DNA of 38,585 nucleotides, taken from NCBI GenBank assembly GCA_903888625.1, contig CAISUD010000020.1, positions 1-38,585 on the forward strand, given 5' to 3'. The notes below the pieces were generated by a model, which was not told the origin of the DNA, searched no databases, and saw nothing but the letters and a program-made list of their open reading frames with translations. Shown piece by piece: positions 29,075 through 36,592 of the stretch (positions are counted from its first letter, which is position 1; each line of letters begins with the position of its first letter). Origin of the DNA: an uncultured bacterium (GTDB taxonomy: Bacteria > Patescibacteriota > Minisyncoccia > Phycocordibacterales > UBA9973). Position numbers and translations under genes: made by a program.

Positions 29075-30463
29075 ATGTTAAAATATAAAGAACAAATGAA
29101 TGGGACAAATTCAAACAATAAAGATTGGCCACCAACGACATCAACTGCCGGAAATTTAGAAAGTGCTTGGACCGAAAAAGATGAAGAAAAACTTCAGCAA
29201 GCTTTAGTTTTACTTTCTGAAGCAAGAGAAACAATAAAAAAAGCTGAAGATAAAATAAACGAAAACAAAATTAAAATAACTGAAATTGATAAAAGATTAG
29301 CTGAAATAGAAAAAGAAGAAACTAAACAAGAAAAGATAAATCCAGAAAACAAAAAAGAAAAGAAGATAAGAAAAAATAATTTAAAAAAAATAATTAAATT
29401 TGCTATTCCCGCCACTGCAGTTTTATCTACTACTGCGATGGTAAAACCATTTAATTTTAATAAAGACAAAATAATAGAAAAAACAGAAACAAATTACAAA
29501 AAACATTTGTCAGATGGAGAAATTGAACAAGTAGAAAAATTAAATCCTAGATTTGATAAAGAAACTTTTGATTCTCTACCTAAATACGGTAAAGATGTTT
29601 ATTTCTTTTTTGCTGAAAATAACCCAACTCCAGGTAGAGCTTATAGTTTCCTGGATGAAAATACTGCTCTCCAATATGTTTTTGATAAAGATAATACATT
29701 TGTGACAAAACAACCTGTGGATTTTGGTAAAGACCCGGGTCCTGCTAAAAATAACGCCGTAGAAAAAGGCTATAATAAAGGAATAATGACAACACCACCA
29801 GGAATATATTTATTCTCAAATGATGCAACTGATGGTGATTTAAAAGAATATGGACTAAATCAATTTTCACTTAATGGATTCTCTGTTCTTGGAGATTCTT
29901 CATTTATTGGTGAACATCAAACAGATGTATCACACGGAGAATACAAAGCTAGAACTGATGCCTATGACACTCCTGATCCAAGAGACAATAGACTTACAAA
30001 TGGTTGTATTAATGCTAGAAATGAAGTTTTTACAGATTTTCTTTTGAAATATTTTAAGGGGGATTATGGTGAAATTTTAATTATACTTCCAGATAGTGCA
30101 ACTGAAGCAAGTGGTGTAGAATTTGATGTAGAAAAATTAGTAAAAAAGATTGCACCAATGATAATTGCAATGGCTAATAATGATAAAATTAAAAATGATC
30201 AAATCATCAATCAAACTACATTGGAAATAAATAACTTTGAAGAAATATACGTAGATCTAGAGAAGAAACAACAAAAGTTAAATACTGAATATAAGAAAAG
30301 TAAAAATAATTTAACACAAATTGAAATTTCTAAAACAAAAAAAGAAATAAAAACAACAATTAATATACTTGGAGAAAAAGCAAAAATCTTAAATGAGGCT
30401 TATGTTAAAAAAGGACAAATAGAAATAAAAAAATCAGCTGCGGAAAAAATACTTAATATGTAA
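29075..30463 (+). CDS. L,D-transpeptidase-like (YkuD) membrane-anchored protein
   Basis: L,D-transpeptidases form 3-3 cross-links in peptidoglycan. The 462-aa protein has an N-terminal coiled coil (about 35-95), a membrane segment (about 110-128, FAIPATAVLSTTAMV) and an outer domain. That domain contains a YkuD-like core: PPGIYLFS, then H287-G and the catalytic block TNGCIN with C311, where the usual motif is S/T-x-G-C. The 24-residue His-Cys spacing is somewhat longer than usual. A second coil makes the C-terminus. The frame begins earlier, inside the terminator, so ATG 29075 is used; ATG 29096 is also possible. The cytoplasmic coil plus outer enzyme suggests scaffolding by neighbours. Confidence 0.78.
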   Translation: MLKYKEQMNGTNSNNKDWPPTTSTAGNLESAWTEKDEEKLQQALVLLSEARETIKKAEDKINENKIKITEIDKRLAEIEKEETKQEKINPENKKEKKIRKNNLKKIIKFAIPATAVLSTTAMVKPFNFNKDKIIEKTETNYKKHLSDGEIEQVEKLNPRFDKETFDSLPKYGKDVYFFFAENNPTPGRAYSFLDENTALQYVFDKDNTFVTKQPVDFGKDPGPAKNNAVEKGYNKGIMTTPPGIYLFSNDATDGDLKEYGLNQFSLNGFSVLGDSSFIGEHQTDVSHGEYKARTDAYDTPDPRDNRLTNGCINARNEVFTDFLLKYFKGDYGEILIILPDSATEASGVEFDVEKLVKKIAPMIIAMANNDKIKNDQIINQTTLEINNFEEIYVDLEKKQQKLNTEYKKSKNNLTQIEISKTKKEIKTTINILGEKAKILNEAYVKKGQIEIKKSAAEKILNM

Positions 30464-30469
30464 TATATC

Positions 30470-30498
30470 TTGACTTTCTTATAAAAATATGCTAAAAT
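30470..30498 (+). promoter_or_regulatory. Promoter of the 1151-aa gene
   Basis: TTGACT (30470-30475), 17-nt spacer, TAAAAT (30493-30498), preceded by TATGC like the promoter at 28572. Confidence 0.65.
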
Positions 30499-30553
30499 TT
30501 AAATAATTAAACAAAATCATAAAAACAGTTAGAAAATAATATATAATAACTAT

Positions 30554-33500
30554 ATGGCAACTGAAAAGGAAAATTTAATAGCAACAAAAGAAAAATTACT
30601 GGATGAAAGTAGGGTTGCACAAGAAACAGCAGACCAAGCAAAAAGTAAGGCGGAGGAAGCTCAAAAAATGGTTACAGAAATTTTGGCTCAAAAACAAGCA
30701 ATTCTAGACGCTGAAAAAAATAAACAAAAAGCAAAATATTCAGTAATTCCTGTTTCAATTTTAAAACAACAAATAAAAAACTCAGAAACTTATATTGCAG
30801 AATTAAAAGAAAAAATTTCTAAAGAAAAAGACCCTGAATTTATCAAAGAATATGAAAAACAAATAGTTGAAGAAAATGATTTGATAAATGAAATTAAAAA
30901 AGAATACGGAGAAGAAGTATCTGAAGACAAAAAAGAACCTGAAAAGGTTGAAGTTGATTTGGAAAAAGAAAGTAAAGAAGACATTGAAATAAAGAGGAAA
31001 CAGGCCTTGAAAGATTTTATCGCAAAAAATACTGAAGAAGAAATTGTTCCGATTGATAAAGAAATTGAGAAAAGAGATGAAGAAATAAAAAAATTAACTG
31101 ACCCTGTCATTCTCAAAACAGAAGAAGTGGAAAGTAAATATTTATCTCCAAAGGAGATGCAAGATATTGGGACAAAAGCCCAAAATGAAAAAGCTGAACA
31201 AGAAGAACAAAAAGCCTCCGCGCCAAAAACACCAGCTACTCCAGCAAAAATGCTGTTAACACCAAAAGAAAATAATATTATTACTGAGAAATTAAAAACA
31301 ATAGGGGCAAAGGAGGACGATTTTAATAAAATTCCTGAATGGGGCAAACTTTCATATGGAGAAAGATTGCTTGCTATAGAACAAATATCACAAGACACTC
31401 TTTCCCGCGTCAAAGAAATCGGTGAACAAAGATTCCAAGAAAAAAATAAAATTTCTTTCAAAAGAAAAGATTTTAATCTTGGAAGTTTTAGTAAAAAAGC
31501 ATGGCATAATATTGGTAAATCATTTTGGATTAGTAAAGCAGAAAAGGAAACACTTAAAGATTTTGAAACAGGAAACTTAAAACCAAATAGCGAACATATA
31601 AAACAAATTATTGAAAGAACTGCTGATATGAATTTAAATGTTGTTGAAAAAGACGGGCAAGCATTTATAGAATTTGTAAAAATAGATAAAAGTTTACCAA
31701 AGGAAGAACAAGAAAAAATACAAGCGTACAATGAAGCTGCAAATAAATATGCAAAAATGCCGGATGCTTGGAGAAATAAAAATGCCGCAAATAGTAAAGA
31801 CAAGGGGGTTTTTAAAAATAAAAACTATCAATACTTTTCTAAAATAGAAGAACTATACACTGAAGCTTCTACTCGATTAATGCTTAGTCAAAAAGAAAAA
31901 TTTACAAAAGAGGGGATGAATGAAAAAGAAGCTGAAAAACAAGCAATGATAAATATGGGGGGGAAAGATTTCGAAATTTCGATTATACAATTTACAAACA
32001 CAAATCCAGATGCAGTTGCAGAATTAAAAAGAATCCGAAATGAAAGTTCATATGGAAGATTGTTTAATAATGAAAATTTATGGCGTAGTTTATATATGGG
32101 AATAGGTTTTGGAACTAGGACTGCAACAAAAGCTACTCTTGGTTTGTTTGCAGCACCACTAGTTTCTAGTGTAATCGGTGGCGCGCGTGCAAGAAGAAAG
32201 GCTGGACAAAAAATTGACACGGCATTTATGGAAGGACGCACAACTGAAACATTTAAAGAAAGAAAAGAAGCTGGAAAGAGTGGTATGTTTGACGATAAAA
32301 ATGAAAATCGAGGCTTGATTTCAAAAACATTCACCGGTAAAAATATAAATGCAAAGGAAGTTGGGGCTTTCGTTGATGCAGACAGTCAAATACAAAGATT
32401 AGATAATCTAATCCAAAAATTGGAGCTTGCAAAAACAAATGAAGAAAAATTGTTATTAAAAGATCAATTAAATGCTCGTATCGGCTATATTGAAAATAAA
32501 AAAACAGAAGGACTTATAAATTATGGGACAAAAAATGCTCTCGGAACAAACTATGCACTATTTAAAAAATTAAGTTTGGCACAAGCAGAAGTAGGTCTTA
32601 TTGAGTTTTTAAATAAAAAACAAATTGAAAGACGTGAAACTTTACTTGGAAAAGTAATAGCCGAGAATGAAAGTACCTTAGATAACAAGCAAGCTAGCTT
32701 TAAAAATAGCGAAATGATAAGAGGTGCAGTTGTTGGTGCTGGAAGCGCTCTATTGGGCTATGGAATTAGATATGGTTATGAACATCTTGGTGATATTAAA
32801 GAAGCTATTGGGCTTGGTGGAATTAAACATAATCCTGAAGATATTTTGTCTGGTGGGGGAGCTACTGGGCATGGAAACCTTGATCATTTACAAAGAACCA
32901 ATATTTCTGATCATGTGAAACCAAAAGTTTTTGACCCTACAAAACCTGCTGGTGGAAACACTCCAGACAGTAACACTCCAACTACCCCAGGAATTTCAAC
33001 AACCAAAGGTAGTGTTGCTGAGTTTATGAAAACAAATTCTAACCAAAATTCTATTGACTTTGGAATGTATAAAGATGGAGCCTCAATGAATGTTCAAAGC
33101 GGAACAATTACCTTTGAAGATACCGCTTCTAATTATAAAGTTGATATTCAATATAATTCACGTGGAGCTATTGACGCTATTCAAAGATTAAAAAATGAAG
33201 TAATTAGCCACTATCATGGAGCTGAGAACGTTCCAACGACAGCAAATATCAACACTGAATACAATTATCTAGACAAGAGTGGTGTTATTAAACACAGTGA
33301 GGATGTATTAATAAAAGGAAATACAAACACACTAGGACAATATCAAGGTACAACAAAGGTTTTTGGTTCTGGTAGTAAAGTTTCAACCGGTACCAACACA
33401 ATAAACAATGCTCCTGGTAAAACAATTCCACAAACAGATATCAATGGTAATCCAATAAATCATATACCAGCAAAACCAACCGTACTCACTACAGGTGGGG

Positions 33501-34009
33501 CAACAAGTGGAGTTGGCCAAACAATCCCTCAGGTGGATATCAACGGCAACCCAATAAATCATATACCAGCCAAACCAACCAGTGGAATAAATACTATAAA
33601 TGCTAAAACAAATGGAGCAAGTAGTAATGTTGCTGAAACAAAAACAAGTGGAGCAAGTAGTGCTGATTTAAAAACTACTACACTTACTCCAGAACAACTA
33701 ACTGCTCAAACAAATCTGGAATATAATAATGCTCTTCAACACTTCTTGCCACGAACCAAAGATTTATCTGTTTGGACAAACAACATCGCTACATCACACG
33801 GAATGGCAGAAACAATTTTACATGAAACTACTTTAGACCCAAAATATCAACCAATTCAAGATCTTATGAAAGAGATTTATGAAAAAACAGGAATTGCACC
33901 TCTCGAGAGTAGTACTTTTGTCATTGGCACAACTCCTGAAGACTATATCAAAATGGGGATAGAGTATGCAGAAAAAAATAATATCACATTGGAATGTTTA
34001 AACTATTAA
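30554..34009 (+). CDS. Giant coiled-coil/membrane protein (1151 aa)
   Basis: Not recognised. Residues 1-220 are a charged coiled coil, and about 230-500 is a helical domain (SYGERLLAIEQISQDTL, PNSEHIKQIIERTADM). A hydrophobic, Gly/Ala-rich stretch at about 511-543 is followed by Arg-rich ARARRKAGQ, and a second lies near 721-742 (GAVVGAGSALLGYGI). The rest is a long Thr/Asn/Gly-rich outer region with two copies of a 21-residue unit (core TIPQ-x-DINGNPINHIPAKPT, DNA near 33419-33481 and 33518-33580), and then a folded C-terminal domain of about 110 residues. The layout suggests a cytoplasmic coil and a stalk-like surface region, with the extreme C-terminus exposed. Such proteins can act in adhesion or contact with host cells; this is inference. 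Confidence 0.7.
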   Translation: MATEKENLIATKEKLLDESRVAQETADQAKSKAEEAQKMVTEILAQKQAILDAEKNKQKAKYSVIPVSILKQQIKNSETYIAELKEKISKEKDPEFIKEYEKQIVEENDLINEIKKEYGEEVSEDKKEPEKVEVDLEKESKEDIEIKRKQALKDFIAKNTEEEIVPIDKEIEKRDEEIKKLTDPVILKTEEVESKYLSPKEMQDIGTKAQNEKAEQEEQKASAPKTPATPAKMLLTPKENNIITEKLKTIGAKEDDFNKIPEWGKLSYGERLLAIEQISQDTLSRVKEIGEQRFQEKNKISFKRKDFNLGSFSKKAWHNIGKSFWISKAEKETLKDFETGNLKPNSEHIKQIIERTADMNLNVVEKDGQAFIEFVKIDKSLPKEEQEKIQAYNEAANKYAKMPDAWRNKNAANSKDKGVFKNKNYQYFSKIEELYTEASTRLMLSQKEKFTKEGMNEKEAEKQAMINMGGKDFEISIIQFTNTNPDAVAELKRIRNESSYGRLFNNENLWRSLYMGIGFGTRTATKATLGLFAAPLVSSVIGGARARRKAGQKIDTAFMEGRTTETFKERKEAGKSGMFDDKNENRGLISKTFTGKNINAKEVGAFVDADSQIQRLDNLIQKLELAKTNEEKLLLKDQLNARIGYIENKKTEGLINYGTKNALGTNYALFKKLSLAQAEVGLIEFLNKKQIERRETLLGKVIAENESTLDNKQASFKNSEMIRGAVVGAGSALLGYGIRYGYEHLGDIKEAIGLGGIKHNPEDILSGGGATGHGNLDHLQRTNISDHVKPKVFDPTKPAGGNTPDSNTPTTPGISTTKGSVAEFMKTNSNQNSIDFGMYKDGASMNVQSGTITFEDTASNYKVDIQYNSRGAIDAIQRLKNEVISHYHGAENVPTTANINTEYNYLDKSGVIKHSEDVLIKGNTNTLGQYQGTTKVFGSGSKVSTGTNTINNAPGKTIPQTDINGNPINHIPAKPTVLTTGGATSGVGQTIPQVDINGNPINHIPAKPTSGINTINAKTNGASSNVAETKTSGASSADLKTTTLTPEQLTAQTNLEYNNALQHFLPRTKDLSVWTNNIATSHGMAETILHETTLDPKYQPIQDLMKEIYEKTGIAPLESSTFVIGTTPEDYIKMGIEYAEKNNITLECLNY

Positions 34010-34012
34010 TAG

Positions 34013-34018
34013 TATAAT
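34013..34018 (+). promoter_or_regulatory. -10 box upstream of the 98-aa gene
   Basis: TATAAT 11 nt before the first of two ATGAA copies (34030). It was presumably the gene's original promoter before the palindromic insertion moved the gene 103 nt away. Confidence 0.5.
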
Positions 34019-34029
34019 AAAGTATTGAT

Positions 34030-34137
34030 ATGAATCCCGTTAGAAGTTAACTTTCGGGAATAAAAATTATAAATTAATCAAAGTTACCTAATGTATATTT
34101 ATAAAGTACTACTAGGAAAACTTCTAAACGGGATGAA
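34030..34137. repeat. Palindromic element with duplicated start codon
   Basis: The ends ATCCCGTTAGAAGT (34033-34046) and ACTTCTAAACGGGAT (34120-34134) match those of the xerC element. ATGAA occurs on both sides (34030 and 34133), 103 nt apart. The inside is AT-rich and unlike the xerC copy. The first ATG now leads into MNPVRS and a stop. Confidence 0.8.
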
Positions 34138-34429
34138 CCCAATAAAAAATAACATTATAAAAACATTGAATTTAGATAATCTTCCAGAAAGTGAAAAAGA
34201 GGATATTATCATTAGAATTGGATCTTTAATTTATCAAAACGTTTTAATGAGAATCCTCGAGACAATGCCAGACGAAAAACAAGATGAATTTGAAAAATTA
34301 TTAGATGAAAATTCTGGACCTGAAAAAGTTTTTGAATTTCTAAACACTAATGTAGAAAATTTTGAAAAAATAGTTACTGAAGAAGCAGAAAAATTCAGAG
34401 ACCGACTCACTATGACTGAAAAAGAATAA
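34133..34429 (+). CDS. DUF5663-like small acidic protein (98 aa)
   Basis: The sequence NLPESEKEDIIIRIGSLIYQNVLMRILETMPDEKQDEFEKLLDE resembles the small helical DUF5663 proteins common in CPR genomes, whose function is unknown. The family call is from memory. The start at 34133 gives MNPIKNNIIK and follows the inserted element. An in-frame ATG at 34091 lies inside the element and would add 14 unrelated residues. The original start was probably fused to the promoter at 34013. Confidence 0.7.
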   Translation: MNPIKNNIIKTLNLDNLPESEKEDIIIRIGSLIYQNVLMRILETMPDEKQDEFEKLLDENSGPEKVFEFLNTNVENFEKIVTEEAEKFRDRLTMTEKE

Positions 34430-34444
34430 AAAATAATTTCATGC

Positions 34445-34450
34445 TATATT
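34445..34450 (+). promoter_or_regulatory. -10 box of uvrD (leaderless)
   Basis: TATATT preceded by ATGC, six bases before the ATG at 34457. Confidence 0.55.
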
Positions 34451-34456
34451 TAAAGC

Positions 34457-36553
34457 ATGGTTGAAGATCACTTAAAAGGCTTAAATAGTGCTCAACTGGA
34501 AGCGGCGACTCATACCGAGGGACCGCTTTTAATCGTGGCCGGAGCTGGTGCTGGCAAGACTAAAACCATCACTCATAGGATTGTGAATTTAATAAAACAA
34601 GGCATTGCTCCAGACAAAATTCTAGCTGCTACTTTCACCAATAAAGCTGCCAAAGAAATGCGAGAGAAAATACGGTTCGCAATAGCCCAATTCAAAAGCC
34701 TTGGGAGTTGCGACGGCGACGGACAGAGAAAATTTTTAGCAGAAAATTTTCGTGCTTTTGAAATGGGCTATTGCGAACCATTCGTAAGTACTTTCCATTC
34801 TTTAGGTGTATATATTATCAAAGAAAACTCACGACTAGTTGGCGTTACTAAACATTTCACAATTTTAGACGAGAACGATTCGATTTCACTGGTAAAAGAA
34901 TCTATTAAAGAATTAAATCTAGACCCAAAACAATACGAGCCAAAAAAAATTAAAGGCATTATCAGCCGAGAAAAGGGCAAATTTACTCATTTGTCTGATT
35001 ATGCAGAAAATGAAGTCAGCTATTTAGGTAAAATAGTCGCCCAAGTTTGGGATATTTATGAAAAGAAAAAATCTAAAGAAAATTCGCTGGATTTTGATGA
35101 CTTGCTTTTAAAAGCTGTAAAATTACTCAAAGAAAATGAAAATATCAGAAAAATTTATCAGGAGCGCTGGCAATATATTCATATTGACGAGTATCAAGAT
35201 ACCAATGAAGTGCAATATTTAATGTCAAAATTATTGGCAGGGGATAAAAAAAATATTTGCGTGGTGGGGGATGCTGATCAAAATATTTATTCCTGGCGTG
35301 GAGCAAATTTAAAAAATATTTTAAATTTTGAAAAAGATTATCCAAATACTAAAATAATAATTCTAGAAGAAAATTATCGCTCAACAAAAAATATTTTAGA
35401 AGCCGCCAACGAAATTATTAAGAAAAATGTTTATCGTCCAGATAAAAATTTATTTACCAAAAATAAAACTGGAGAAAAAATTTCTTTATATGAAGCTCTC
35501 GATGAAAACGATGAAGCCGATTTTGTGGCTGTGAAAATTTTAGAGATACTAGACGGAGAAACAAACGTTGCTTCGGTGGGGTCGCTGTCTGGGCTTGCTA
35601 GCCCAGCGCTGCCTCTCGACTCGTCAGCCTGCGAGACACCCCACCAAAGCAAGTTTATTCCTCCGTCTGAAATAGCAATTTTATACCGAGCAAATTTTCA
35701 ATCTCGAGTTTTAGAAGAAGCAATGTTACGCTACAATATTCCTTATCAAGTTTTGGGAACTAAATTTTTTGAACGCAAAGAAATCAAAGACACTTTGGCA
35801 TATTTACGAGCTGCTTTAAATCCAGAAAGTTTATCGGACATAAAACGAATAATAAATTTCCCGGGGAGGGGAATAGGGAAGACAACCATTGCCAAAATTT
35901 TTGCAGGTGAGAGAAATACTCTACCAATAAAAATGCAAATTAAAATTAATAATTTTTACGAACTACTTGAAGAATTAAAAGAAAAAATAAATACTTCTAA
36001 AGTAAGTGAAGTAATAAAATTTACGGTTAAAAAAACTGGCATAGAAACAGAACTTTCTTCTGGGACAGAAGAAGATTTAGAAAAATTAGAGAATATCAAA
36101 GAGCTTGCAACCTTGGCACTTAAATATGATAATCTTGAAAATGGAGCAGGGATTGAAAAACTATTAGAGGATGCATCGCTCGCTTCAGACCAAGATGGAA
36201 TTATGCTAGCTGAAAATAAAAAACAGACAACAAATGCTGTCCGTTTGATGACTGTCCACGCTTCAAAAGGCCTTGAATTCAAATACGTTTTCATCACTGG
36301 GCTCGAAGACGGACTTTTTCCCAACAACCACAATGGCGAAACAAAATCAGGCGAAGATAGAGAAGAAGAGCGAAGACTTTTTTATGTTGCCTTAACTAGA
36401 GCCAAGGAAAAATTATTTTTATCGTTTGCAAATTTTCGAACAATTTTCGGTTCACGACAAATAAATACGCCATCGGAATTTATCTCGGACATCCCAAGAG
36501 ATTTACTAGAAAAAGAAGGGGAAGACCCCGGCATTAAAACAATTTATATATAA
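34457..36553 (+). CDS. uvrD: UvrD/PcrA superfamily 1A DNA helicase with two inserted elements
   Basis: A 3'-to-5' helicase for nucleotide excision repair, mismatch repair and clearing replication obstacles. Motifs are complete: Q motif LNSAQLEA, Walker A GAGAGKT (29-35), TFTNKAAKEM (Ia), HIDEYQDT (II), GDADQNIYSWRGA (III), NYRSTKNI (IV), TVHASKGLEFKYVFI (V) and VALTRAKEKL (VI). Length is 698 aa, but two segments are additions relative to B. subtilis PcrA as I recall it: about 25 residues before STFHSLG (element 34674-34779) and about 28 residues before PSEIAILYR (element 35568-35652). Both lie at surface loops between motifs, so activity is probably kept. The usual long C-terminal tail is short. 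Confidence 0.95.
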   Translation: MVEDHLKGLNSAQLEAATHTEGPLLIVAGAGAGKTKTITHRIVNLIKQGIAPDKILAATFTNKAAKEMREKIRFAIAQFKSLGSCDGDGQRKFLAENFRAFEMGYCEPFVSTFHSLGVYIIKENSRLVGVTKHFTILDENDSISLVKESIKELNLDPKQYEPKKIKGIISREKGKFTHLSDYAENEVSYLGKIVAQVWDIYEKKKSKENSLDFDDLLLKAVKLLKENENIRKIYQERWQYIHIDEYQDTNEVQYLMSKLLAGDKKNICVVGDADQNIYSWRGANLKNILNFEKDYPNTKIIILEENYRSTKNILEAANEIIKKNVYRPDKNLFTKNKTGEKISLYEALDENDEADFVAVKILEILDGETNVASVGSLSGLASPALPLDSSACETPHQSKFIPPSEIAILYRANFQSRVLEEAMLRYNIPYQVLGTKFFERKEIKDTLAYLRAALNPESLSDIKRIINFPGRGIGKTTIAKIFAGERNTLPIKMQIKINNFYELLEELKEKINTSKVSEVIKFTVKKTGIETELSSGTEEDLEKLENIKELATLALKYDNLENGAGIEKLLEDASLASDQDGIMLAENKKQTTNAVRLMTVHASKGLEFKYVFITGLEDGLFPNNHNGETKSGEDREEERRLFYVALTRAKEKLFLSFANFRTIFGSRQINTPSEFISDIPRDLLEKEGEDPGIKTIYI
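34674..34779. repeat. Palindromic element A inside uvrD
   Basis: Perfect 16-bp terminal inverted repeats GGTTCGCAATAGCCCA (34674-34689) and TGGGCTATTGCGAACC (34764-34779). The stem continues as AAAAGC/GCTTTT, enclosing a GAAAATTTT-based hairpin. It is translated as part of the helicase between motifs Ia and Ib. Confidence 0.85.
35568..35652. repeat. Palindromic element B inside uvrD (cloverleaf-like)
   Basis: Outer stem TTGCTTCGGTGGGGT (35568-35582) with ACCCCACCAAAGCAA (35638-35652), one mismatch. Two inner hairpins: CTGGGCT/AGCCCAG with loop TGCT (35589-35606) and TCTCG/CGAGA (35614-35636). It is translated in frame and is unrelated in sequence to element A. Confidence 0.85.
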
Positions 36554-36584
36554 TAGGCACTAGGCGTTAGGCTCTAGGCACTAG
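36554..36584 (+). repeat. Heptamer tandem repeat (TAGGCNC, 4 units)
   Basis: TAGGCAC-TAGGCGT-TAGGCTC-TAGGCAC-TAG, filling almost the whole gap between the uvrD stop and rsmA. Confidence 0.8.
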
Positions 36585-36592
36585 CAAATAAA

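Noticed and set aside
34091-34132. Fourteen extra N-terminal residues on the DUF5663-like protein
   Set aside because: They are encoded by the inserted palindromic element; the duplicated ATGAA marks 34133 as the original start.
24713-34429. Prophage or conjugative element explanation for the island
   Set aside because: No terminase, capsid, portal, integrase, relaxase or VirB/VirD-like motif is seen in the proteins, and no att-like direct repeats bound the region.
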